DNA of 8,336 bases. Origin: an uncultured candidate division Zixibacteria bacterium (lineage in GTDB: Bacteria > Zixibacteria > MSB-5A5 > GN15 > FEB-12). The translations under genes and the position numbers were made by a program. The DNA lies in the NCBI GenBank assembly GCA_913009765.1, contig CAJVYT010000181.1, positions 1 through 8,336 on the forward strand. Direction: 5' to 3'. The notes beneath the pieces were generated by a model. It saw only the letters and a program-made list of their open reading frames with translations, was not told the DNA's origin and searched no databases. This document shows positions 1 through 6,424 of the stretch, piece after piece; positions within the stretch are counted from its first letter, which is position 1; every line of letters starts with the position of its first letter.

Positions 1-53
1 TGCCCATCATCCGCCTGATAAATTACAATTTGTTCTTTCTCATGATCCATCAT
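1..53 (-). CDS. rhuM: RhuM-like virulence/accessory protein, N-terminal fragment (runs off window)
   Basis: Only the first 17 codons are inside the window, reading MMDHEKEQIVIYQADDG before the left edge. An acidic, polar start followed by 'IVIYQ..DG' is how RhuM-family proteins begin, a family named for a Salmonella pathogenicity-island gene and often found in or beside type I restriction loci. Its biochemical role is unknown. The ATG at 53..51 overlaps the TGA of the upstream DUF6933-like gene (ATGA). A GGAG box at 62..59 lies 5 bases before this ATG and 8 bases before a second ATG at 50..48, so either could be used. The overlap implies cotranscription and translational coupling. The call rests on a very short stretch, so the family is likely but not certain; the existence of a coding start here is better supported. 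Confidence 0.55.
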   Translation of the reverse strand, partial: MMDHEKEQIVIYQADDG

Positions 54-559
54 AGTTTCTCCACGCGCTCCATCATCGCCTTGTCCGCCATCCAGAATCC
101 TTTTTCACCCTTGATGTTCACCGGGTAATGGCACAACCAGCGGGTCACCGACAAGGGATTCAACAGCATAACATCCTCAACCTCGGCTACCCTGGCATCC
201 AGCATAAACTTCATCTGGTTCAGACTGCCCAGTACAGAACGGTTTGTTCTGGTATCAAACTGCACCGCGCCCAGCGCCAGTTCCGCACGGCGAACCGGGC
301 TGTCTTCCATCCCCATATACGCAAGCGAGGCCAGAAATGCCTCTTTCAACCAACGCCCCAGTTCGACGAGCTGTGCCTTGCGCAAGCCAGGAATGAAGAC
401 CGTGTAGCGCGTGGTATCATGGCAAAACAGCACACAGTTGCGGTGGTCAATGGTATAAAGATTGGCGTGCCAGCTCCCCAGTGGGCTGGTTTCGCCGTGC
501 GCTTCCTTGCCGACATCGGGCAACTTCTTTGCCAGTTTTTGGGTGCAGTGGATAATCAT
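50..559 (-). CDS. DUF6933-like protein of unknown function
   Basis: A 169-residue soluble protein without signal peptide or membrane segments. It begins MIIHCTQKLAKKLPDVG, followed by a central block around residues 29-52 (SWHANLYTIDHRNCVLF) and a later block near 104-116 (RTNRSVLGSLNQM). This arrangement, a strand-lysine start, then W-x-x-N-L-x-T-I-D and an R-x-x-R...N motif, is what I recall of DUF6933. The family has no established function. The start at 559 is chosen because residues before it in the longer frame (from 616) do not resemble the family and would overlap the KTSC gene; the ribosome site here is weak. It lies 22 bases after the KTSC stop and overlaps the RhuM-like start. Base composition is more G+C-rich than the hsd genes upstream. 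The reading frame is secure; the family name is from memory. Confidence 0.75.
   Translation of the reverse strand: MIIHCTQKLAKKLPDVGKEAHGETSPLGSWHANLYTIDHRNCVLFCHDTTRYTVFIPGLRKAQLVELGRWLKEAFLASLAYMGMEDSPVRRAELALGAVQFDTRTNRSVLGSLNQMKFMLDARVAEVEDVMLLNPLSVTRWLCHYPVNIKGEKGFWMADKAMMERVEKL
59..62 (-). promoter_or_regulatory. Ribosome binding site for the RhuM-like gene
   Basis: GGAG on the minus strand, 5 bases upstream of the ATG at 53..51, lies inside the last codons of the preceding gene. It supports a real start at the ATGA overlap. Confidence 0.55.
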
Positions 560-581
560 TGCCAGCACAGACCACCCAGAT

Positions 582-785
582 TCAGGAACACTGGTACCAA
601 CCCCTGATATGGTCATTGTAATAAGCGCCCTTGGATGACTCGCTCATCAGTCCATCGTATACGTGGAGCGGTACACCGCAGAAGTCATAACTGTGCCCTT
701 GCTCGAAAGTAATCCGCATCCGTCGCGTTGACTGATCGTAGCCGACGGAATGGTTAGCACTTGACCTGACCTGGGTCATTTTCAT
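582..785 (-). CDS. KTSC-domain small protein
   Basis: A 67-residue single-domain protein. It carries the KTSC pattern from end to end: V-x-S-S-x-x-x-x-x-x-G-Y-D at residues 6-17, the central aromatic Y-x-F at 33-35, G-V-P at 37-39, then S-S-K-G-x-Y-Y-N-x-x-I-R-x-x-Y at 50-64. KTSC was named from the C-terminus of some lysyl-tRNA synthetases and also occurs alone in small bacterial proteins. Nucleic-acid binding has been suggested for it but not shown. The ATG at 785 is preferred over a GTG at 794 because a strong GAGGGG site (799..794) sits 8 bases upstream of the ATG and would overlap the GTG. It follows hsdS by 60 bases and precedes the DUF6933-like gene by 22 bases, so it may head a small accessory operon or be read from the hsd promoter. 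Confidence 0.85.
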   Translation of the reverse strand: MKMTQVRSSANHSVGYDQSTRRMRITFEQGHSYDFCGVPLHVYDGLMSESSKGAYYNDHIRGWYQCS

Positions 786-845
786 TACAAGCACCCCTCA
801 CTTATGCATCACTAGCAAAAAATAAATCTATCGTTTTTATTGTTA
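786..845 (-). other. Intergenic gap between hsdS and the KTSC gene
   Basis: Sixty AT-rich bases form the longest non-coding stretch of the window and mark the change from the AT-richer hsd operon to the G+C-richer accessory genes. Besides the KTSC ribosome site, it holds an AATAAA/TTTATT inverted repeat (821-826 and 836-841) followed on the minus strand by a T run. With only A-T pairs this is unlikely to be an efficient terminator. No convincing promoter boxes are visible, so readthrough from hsdS is plausible. Confidence 0.5.
794..799 (-). promoter_or_regulatory. Strong ribosome binding site deciding the KTSC gene start
   Basis: GAGGGG on the minus strand, 8 bases upstream of the ATG at 785..783. 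It covers the alternative GTG at 794..792, which argues against that start. Confidence 0.65.
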
Positions 846-2219
846 TTAAGCATGGGCTGTCGCTCTTTGTGGTTCGTTATTTTGTGTAAAGGCCTCTTTT
901 AGAACAGCCTGCATCAGTTGTTCGGCATGGGTTTGGTTATTGGTGATTTGGGTTTCCAGTTGATCGCAGAGGGCGAGGAGTTTTTCGACTTTGGTGACGA
1001 TGGCTTTTTGTTCAGAGAGAGGGGGGAGCGGAATAAAAAAGTTAGAAAGATGCCCTTGATTGATCGTTTTTTGTCCTGAGGTTGTTTTAAATTCTTTTCT
1101 AACTCGATCGCGAATTAATATAGTTTTTTCAGTTAGGAAAAGATAACTTGCAATAGTTTTTTTGAAAAACACCCTCATTCTAATTAGGTGATCGCAGTAA
1201 GCAATTTTTTCAGATGTGATTTCTTTGCAAGAATTAAAATTTCCAACGATATCTACACTTCCATTGACCCTCGTCACAAGAATATCATCATCTTTAACTC
1301 TATACTTGTCAAACTCTTTCGTATCCAATATTAAATTTCTAGTATTACTGAGACATATAGAATAATTTTTAATATCAGCCAATCGCAATACAATTATTTC
1401 ATTACCATTGCCGCCATTACGTTTAGAAATTCCATTTTGATAAGATTTAACTAACTCACCCAGCCGGCACCACTCCCACCCCTCCGGCAATGCAAACGGT
1501 TTTTCTTCCTCATTAATCGGCGATAGTGGTTTTTGTTTTTTGATTTTTTTGTCTTTAATCAGTTGTTCTTTTTCTACCTGAATGCGAGCCAGTAATTCAC
1601 TGGCAGGCTCGACATCGGGGTTTTGTTGTCGCCAGTCGGAGGTGAGCTTGCCTTCAATGGCTTCTTGCAAAATTTGCTGGCGGAGTTTTTTTAGCAGGGT
1701 TTGTTGGTGGGTTATTTCAAATGATAAATCATTGTTTTTCTGCTTGCATTGCTTGAACCATGCAATAAATCCACCTTGTTCTTCTATAGGAGGAAAATTA
1801 ATTTTCTGGTTAAAGAATTTGTTTTTTTGCAACCTTATTCTTTGAGTTGTTCCATCGCTACCCTTTCGGCATATTTCATCAAACCATTGAGTAGATGTCA
1901 ATTCGAGAAACAAATGCTTATCTACTATATTTTTATCAATATCAAAATACCAGAAATCATTAGTCACAATCGCGCCATCCAGTTCTTTTGGCACTATGCC
2001 GAAAGCACCATTGCGCGCATCGATACCTGAGAGGATAAAATCACCCGTTTTAACTTCATACATTTTTGATTTTATTTCAGAACCGACTTTTTCGTGTCGC
2101 AGCACTACGCCTTTATGGTTCATCTTTATTGTGACTAGCTTGTAATATTTCTTAGCATCCAGCTCTATCGGCCGTTTTATGCGACGAAGAAAATCACCAA
2201 TTAACACCGACTTAGACAC
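846..2219 (-). CDS. hsdS: Type I restriction-modification specificity subunit HsdS
   Basis: A 457-residue DNA-recognition subunit that binds two HsdM to make the methyltransferase and adds HsdR for restriction. It has two target recognition domains (about 1-147 and 241-400), each followed by a helical spacer. The first spacer holds LKKLRQQILQEAIEGKL (175-192), and the second domain opens with LPEGWEWCRLGEL (244-256). P-P-I-E-E-Q (143-148) and P-P-L-S-E-Q (399-404) close the two domains; the halves form an internal repeat. Length is normal for a full two-domain HsdS. The start is GTG at 2219..2217, sharing one base with the hsdM stop (TAGTG) and having only a weak AAGG nearby, so translation probably depends on termination of hsdM. 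The DNA for the second recognition domain looks more AT-rich than the spacers. The target sequence cannot be read from the protein by eye. Confidence 0.96.
   Translation of the reverse strand: MSKSVLIGDFLRRIKRPIELDAKKYYKLVTIKMNHKGVVLRHEKVGSEIKSKMYEVKTGDFILSGIDARNGAFGIVPKELDGAIVTNDFWYFDIDKNIVDKHLFLELTSTQWFDEICRKGSDGTTQRIRLQKNKFFNQKINFPPIEEQGGFIAWFKQCKQKNNDLSFEITHQQTLLKKLRQQILQEAIEGKLTSDWRQQNPDVEPASELLARIQVEKEQLIKDKKIKKQKPLSPINEEEKPFALPEGWEWCRLGELVKSYQNGISKRNGGNGNEIIVLRLADIKNYSICLSNTRNLILDTKEFDKYRVKDDDILVTRVNGSVDIVGNFNSCKEITSEKIAYCDHLIRMRVFFKKTIASYLFLTEKTILIRDRVRKEFKTTSGQKTINQGHLSNFFIPLPPLSEQKAIVTKVEKLLALCDQLETQITNNQTHAEQLMQAVLKEAFTQNNEPQRATAHA
880..1028 (-). repeat. HsdS internal repeat, copy 2 (distal spacer)
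   Basis: Residues 398-446 of HsdS, from L-P-P-L-S-E-Q to K-E-A-F, are in exact register with copy 1. It forms the C-terminal helix expected to pair with the first spacer and contact the second HsdM. Confidence 0.7.
1648..1794 (-). repeat. HsdS internal repeat, copy 1 (proximal spacer)
   Basis: Residues 142-190 of HsdS align without gaps to residues 398-446. Shared positions are P-P-x-x-E-Q, I-T-x-x-Q-T 22 residues later and E-A 38 residues after the Q. This is the protein-level repeat that gives HsdS its pseudo-twofold symmetry; the DNA copies have diverged. Confidence 0.7.
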
Positions 2220-3643
2220 TACCTTAATTCTCTTTTGAGCTGATTTAGTAATTCGTCGCCTTTTTCAAAAGATAGATGCAACATATCTAGCAATTCAGCA
2301 CTGCTATTCTGCTTTTCTTCTTCGGGTTGTTGTGGGTTTTTTATATCTAGATCGTAACCATTTTCAATAATGGTTTTGATATCCACCTGCCACGCCAGTT
2401 CGTTTTCTTCGCGCTTGTTCCACCATTGTTTTAGCGTGTCAAATTCAGCTAATTGAATAGGTTTGGTTTTAGAATAAGCCTTATAACCTTCGGGCAACGT
2501 ATGTTGGTAGTACCAAATGTTTTTTGTCGGCTCTCCCTTTGTAAAAAACAATAGATTGGTGGCGACCGAGGCATAAGGCTGAAACACGGAATTAGGCAGG
2601 CGGATAATGGTGTGCAAGTTGCAGTCTTCCAGCAATTTTTGCCGTATGCGCTGTTTTACGCCATCACCGGTAAGTGAGCCATCGGGCAAAACAATCGCGC
2701 TGCGTCCTCCATTTTTCAGCAAGTGAATCATCAGAATTAAAAACAGGTCTGCTGATTCTTTGGTGCGATAGGTTTGCGGGAAGTTGTTTTCATAGTTATT
2801 AGAAACCACACCACCAAAGGGTGGATTGGCAAGTATTACGTCCACACGGTCTTTCTTGCCGTACTCCGTTAAAGGCCGCTCTAAAGAATCACCAAAGCGA
2901 ATGTTTGGTGTCGTTATATCGTGCAGAATCAAATTGGTATTTGCTAACATATAGGGTAGTGGTTTGTACTCCCAACCAGTGACGTTTTGAGCAATGGCTT
3001 CGCGCTGTTTTATATTGGCAGCCTGCTCTTTTAAATGCTCAATCGTGGTAGTCAAAAAACCACCGGTGCCGCAAGCAGGGTCTAATATTTTTTCGCCATG
3101 CTGCGGATTAACCAGCCCTGTCATTAGATCGGTAATCGCACGTGGCGTATAAAATTCACCCAGGGTACCTGCACTTTGCAGTTCGCTTAAAAATGTTTCG
3201 TAAATCTGGCCGAATACGTGCTTGTCTTTGCTATTGTTAAAGTCAATTTCGTTGAGCTTGTTAATTACCTGACGCAGGTGAATGCCTGACTTCATATAGT
3301 TATAATTATTATCGAAAACTTCATGCACCAGCACTGCACGGCGATTACCCGTAGAAAGATCAATATTGGAAAGCGCAGGAAAAAGTTTTTGATCGACGAA
3401 TTTTAACAGCTCATCACCGGTCATACCTTCATCATCACCCGCCCATTCATCCCAATGCAACTCTTCAGATATCGGTGAGGTATAGTCATCCACTAACAAC
3501 TCTAATTCTTTATCTTTATCGCTAAATATTTTTAAAAACAACATCCAGCTCAGTTGCAGAATACGAAGTTCGTCACTGCCTGTGCCAGTGTCCTGGCGCA
3601 TTATTTTTCTGGCTGATTTTACGATGCCACTGATATTGGTCAT
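2219..3643 (-). CDS. hsdM: Type I restriction-modification DNA methyltransferase HsdM
   Basis: A 474-residue N6-adenine methyltransferase subunit using S-adenosylmethionine. The N-terminal HsdM helical domain (about 1-140) contains the IMRQDTGTGSDELRILQL region (14-31). It is followed by the Y-E-T-F-L-S-E-L...G-E-F-Y-T-P-R linker (148-168). The AdoMet-binding motif DPACGTGGF is at 188-196, and the catalytic N-P-P-F is at 273-276, the form expected for N6-adenine enzymes. The C-terminal tail (450-474) is helical and charged, as in subunits that dock with HsdS. Length is usual and no key residue is missing. The ATG at 3643 follows the ATPase stop by 15 bases, with a modest AGAAG site (3655..3651) 7 bases before it. 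Its stop overlaps the hsdS start. It is clearly in one transcription unit with its neighbours. Confidence 0.97.
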   Translation of the reverse strand: MTNISGIVKSARKIMRQDTGTGSDELRILQLSWMLFLKIFSDKDKELELLVDDYTSPISEELHWDEWAGDDEGMTGDELLKFVDQKLFPALSNIDLSTGNRRAVLVHEVFDNNYNYMKSGIHLRQVINKLNEIDFNNSKDKHVFGQIYETFLSELQSAGTLGEFYTPRAITDLMTGLVNPQHGEKILDPACGTGGFLTTTIEHLKEQAANIKQREAIAQNVTGWEYKPLPYMLANTNLILHDITTPNIRFGDSLERPLTEYGKKDRVDVILANPPFGGVVSNNYENNFPQTYRTKESADLFLILMIHLLKNGGRSAIVLPDGSLTGDGVKQRIRQKLLEDCNLHTIIRLPNSVFQPYASVATNLLFFTKGEPTKNIWYYQHTLPEGYKAYSKTKPIQLAEFDTLKQWWNKREENELAWQVDIKTIIENGYDLDIKNPQQPEEEKQNSSAELLDMLHLSFEKGDELLNQLKRELR

Positions 3644-3658
3644 GCTTTTACTTCTTTT

Positions 3659-6424
3659 TTATTGAATTCCATATTTGTTTTCCCGCTTTTTGAAGGCCTC
3701 TGCACCACCTTCCAGTATTTCGCAAACATGTTCTCTGATTCCTTGAGATAGCAAAACAATATTTTCTTGTTTGTTTTTAGGATTCGTATTTTCTATGCTT
3801 CCGCTAATATATTGAAATTTTATATCATTACTATTCTTTGAGTCATCTCCATGTTGATTAGCAACGATTACTTCTTCGGCATCTGCGTTGACTACAATAT
3901 TAGCGTTATGTGTTACTAAAATGATTTGCCTATTTTTTTTCTTTTGTTTTATGTAGGTAACCAATTCATTGTATATAGCTCGGTTATCCAAGCTGTCTTC
4001 AGGCTGATCTATTAAAATCGGGCATTTTTTATTACTAAATTCAAGCAATAATTTCAGGATTACGAACGCCTTTTTACCATCCGACATTTTTTCAAAGGTG
4101 TCATCTTGATAAGTTAACTCATACGAGATTGAAAACCAATTTTCTGTTAATAAACCTTTGGTCAGATCCTTGATATCTTTATAAGCTTTTAGTTCAGTTT
4201 TGTTATCTAATGCACGATTAAGGAAATTTTCAATTTTATCTTTAATATTAGATTCATAATCATCGCCCCAGTCGTTCACAAATTTTTGTCGCTCATAACT
4301 TTGTAGATTGATAAAATCTTTTAGCAATTCTTTGCACTTATCTTTTAGATACGTTTTTTCAATCTTGATTTGAATATCATCATGCGCCAATGAAAAATCA
4401 CTCACCAAACTGCTAATTTTTTCATGGTAGGCGAGGTGATTGTTTACCGTTTCTGCTAAAAGATCATTTTTTTGCTTTTCAATCTTATCTATCTGTTTTT
4501 GAATAGAAATAATTTCCGTTAATTTTTTATTTTCAGCCCCCAATCTGTCATTGAGTTCCTTGTATTGCTTGTTTCTCTCTAAATAGAGATTCCCTTTTAT
4601 ATAAATTTCTAGTTTTTTATTTTCTGTTATGTCTGTTTTATTTTTCTCTAAAAGGCTGTCAATTTCTTTCAACTTACTAGACAGATTCTCCTGCCAATGC
4701 TCTATGGCTTTCTGTTTAACGCTTTCAAATATTTCTTGTATTGCCTGCGAATTTATATCTGATAATACATTAAACTTATAACCAAATGATTTATCAAATA
4801 ATTCCTCACCTTTCAAAACTTGTATTTCATTTTTATCTTTTTCTAATTTTCGCAGTGCAGTCTCTAACTCTAATATATTTTTGTTTAATTCTTCAAATTC
4901 TTTCAGTTCATCTTCAGAAAAACTCTCGCTTGTGTGGGCATCACCAATTTTTCTTTTTATATTTACAATTTCTTTTTCTAATCCGCCCCTATCGCCCTCC
5001 TCCTTCAAACTTTTTACTAATTCAGTAACCTCACTTTGTAATTCAAATAAATTATCAACATTGGTTTGCAGGGTGGCTTTATTCCCTACGCAAAAATTGC
5101 TATAGTTTTTTATAAGGTTTTTATTATCTTTTTCTGCAACAACATCCCGAATAAGTGCGTTCTTTTTAATTTCTTCACTCGCTATCATGTGCATATGATT
5201 TTGCGGGAAAAACTCTATATCTCTATCTTTATCTTCCTCATTATCCTGCCAAATTATTTTTACAGTCTTTTGAGGAATGTCACGAACGAACTTTGTTATA
5301 TCAGAAATCTTTGGGTTAATGCTGTGAGCAATAAGCTGTAAAAGTGTAGATTTACCTGTGGAACGACCACCGATTATGGTGCTCAGATTAGGGTTAAGAA
5401 AAACCGTTTGTTTGCATACTTTATCATCAACTTTGATTGATTTAATAACGTGATAACCACTTTTTTCTTCTGGCTTGTTGGCTTGAATTTTTACTCTGTC
5501 TTCTGGTTCACAAATTATTTGCTTTAATCCTTCAAAAGTCGGATCGGATTTTATCCAGCAAAATCGATTTTCATCCGGTTTAAACAATTTATCCTCACAA
5601 TGGGCATCAGAACCATGAATGCACGGCTTCAAAGAACCACATTTATTTGTTACCAATTGTTTATCATGTCCTTCTTTCTTGCCCAAAAAGAATTCTCTAT
5701 CCTTTGGGTTTCCTGAAAAAATAGCATTTGATAATTTATAAATATTACTTCTTACGGCATTTAAAGTACCCGTTTCATTTTCAAAAAACTTGTAATGCTC
5801 TTGTAGTGCCGAAGCACCATCATTACTAGAGTTACTAACTGCAATTATCGTATTTTCTTTCAGCGCTGGTTTATCTTTAAACAGCTTGATTAGTTTTGAT
5901 GGTTCTAAATGAAACTCATCAATTCCTTTTTTGTATGCGTCATCAATTTTTAAGCTTTTATCTCTACTTTTACCTAATGCGATGAACCCATCGCGGTTCA
6001 TTTTGTTTCCACCAGAGTCTTCCAATGTGCCAAAATAATCATTCTCCAGATTTTGCAAAAATGCTTCATCTGGATTAAATATGCAATGAATATTAATCAA
6101 GTTTCCACTATCAGTGGCAGGCAAAATGCGAAGCTCAACATTTGGCAAAATAAATATTTTCTTGATATTCAGTTTTTCTTGTTTGTTAAAATCACTGCAT
6201 GTATCAATGTTGCCAACAAATGTTTTTACTTTTTTATAATTTTCTATATTGAAATAATCCGTTATGCCTATTGTAGCCATATCGTTCTCAAGTGCCTTCT
6301 TAAACATAATTATGCAAAAACTATCGAAATCTGCACTTGTAAAGTTATCAGCCTTTTTTGTGCCTTTGGTGTGAATATGTAAATCCCATTTTCTCCACTC
6401 TGAACCTCTTTCATAGATAGACAT
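3659..6424 (-). CDS. PHP-domain / SMC-like AAA ATPase (TrlF- or Ppl-like) embedded in the hsd operon
   Basis: A 921-residue two-module protein (numbers below count from the GTG one codon upstream). Residues 14-277 form a PHP phosphoesterase domain with its metal ligands apparently kept: D-L-H-I-H-T (15-20), G-I-T-D (54-57), P-N-V-E (95-98), N-I-H (112-114) and H-G-S-D-A-H (271-276). Residues about 340-860 are an SMC/ABC-type ATPase: Walker A GGRSTGKST (353-361), a long charged helical region with likely coiled coils (about 450-700), a signature-like MSDGK (781-785), Walker B PILIDQPEDSLDN (803-815) and an H-loop LVTHN (837-841). The layout matches ATPases called TrlF family by NCBI and resembles Ppl, reported as an anti-phage PHP-ATPase. 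The likely role is phage defence, with PHP as the effector and the ATPase as sensor or switch; substrate and trigger are unknown. The ATG at 6424 is favoured by a ribosome site 7 bases upstream; GTG at 6427 is possible. The gene is more AT-rich than hsdM and hsdR. Confidence 0.92.
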   Translation of the reverse strand: MSIYERGSEWRKWDLHIHTKGTKKADNFTSADFDSFCIIMFKKALENDMATIGITDYFNIENYKKVKTFVGNIDTCSDFNKQEKLNIKKIFILPNVELRILPATDSGNLINIHCIFNPDEAFLQNLENDYFGTLEDSGGNKMNRDGFIALGKSRDKSLKIDDAYKKGIDEFHLEPSKLIKLFKDKPALKENTIIAVSNSSNDGASALQEHYKFFENETGTLNAVRSNIYKLSNAIFSGNPKDREFFLGKKEGHDKQLVTNKCGSLKPCIHGSDAHCEDKLFKPDENRFCWIKSDPTFEGLKQIICEPEDRVKIQANKPEEKSGYHVIKSIKVDDKVCKQTVFLNPNLSTIIGGRSTGKSTLLQLIAHSINPKISDITKFVRDIPQKTVKIIWQDNEEDKDRDIEFFPQNHMHMIASEEIKKNALIRDVVAEKDNKNLIKNYSNFCVGNKATLQTNVDNLFELQSEVTELVKSLKEEGDRGGLEKEIVNIKRKIGDAHTSESFSEDELKEFEELNKNILELETALRKLEKDKNEIQVLKGEELFDKSFGYKFNVLSDINSQAIQEIFESVKQKAIEHWQENLSSKLKEIDSLLEKNKTDITENKKLEIYIKGNLYLERNKQYKELNDRLGAENKKLTEIISIQKQIDKIEKQKNDLLAETVNNHLAYHEKISSLVSDFSLAHDDIQIKIEKTYLKDKCKELLKDFINLQSYERQKFVNDWGDDYESNIKDKIENFLNRALDNKTELKAYKDIKDLTKGLLTENWFSISYELTYQDDTFEKMSDGKKAFVILKLLLEFSNKKCPILIDQPEDSLDNRAIYNELVTYIKQKKKNRQIILVTHNANIVVNADAEEVIVANQHGDDSKNSNDIKFQYISGSIENTNPKNKQENIVLLSQGIREHVCEILEGGAEAFKKRENKYGIQ

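Noticed and set aside
128..607. Plus-strand open frame of 159 codons
   Set aside because: It lies opposite the DUF6933-like gene and shows no recognisable motif; the minus-strand gene fits its family and operon context better.
560..616. Longer start at 616 for the DUF6933-like gene
   Set aside because: It would add 19 residues unlike the family and overlap the KTSC gene by 35 bases; the ATG at 559 gives the typical family N-terminus.
821..841. Inverted repeat AATAAA/TTTATT followed by a T run after hsdS, as a terminator
   Set aside because: The six-pair stem is entirely A-T with a nine-base loop, too weak to support a terminator call.
4786..5341. Three overlapping plus-strand frames rich in Phe, Ile, Leu and Ser
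   Set aside because: They are antisense to the lysine/glutamate-rich coiled-coil region of the ATPase, so the apparent hydrophobicity is an artefact of reading AAA/GAA codons backwards.
3659..6424. RloC or PrrC anticodon nuclease as the identity of the embedded ATPase
   Set aside because: The N-terminal D-L-H-I-H-T and S-D-A-H motifs mark a PHP domain, no zinc-hook C-x-x-C is present in the coiled coil, and no anticodon-nuclease C-terminal motif is seen.
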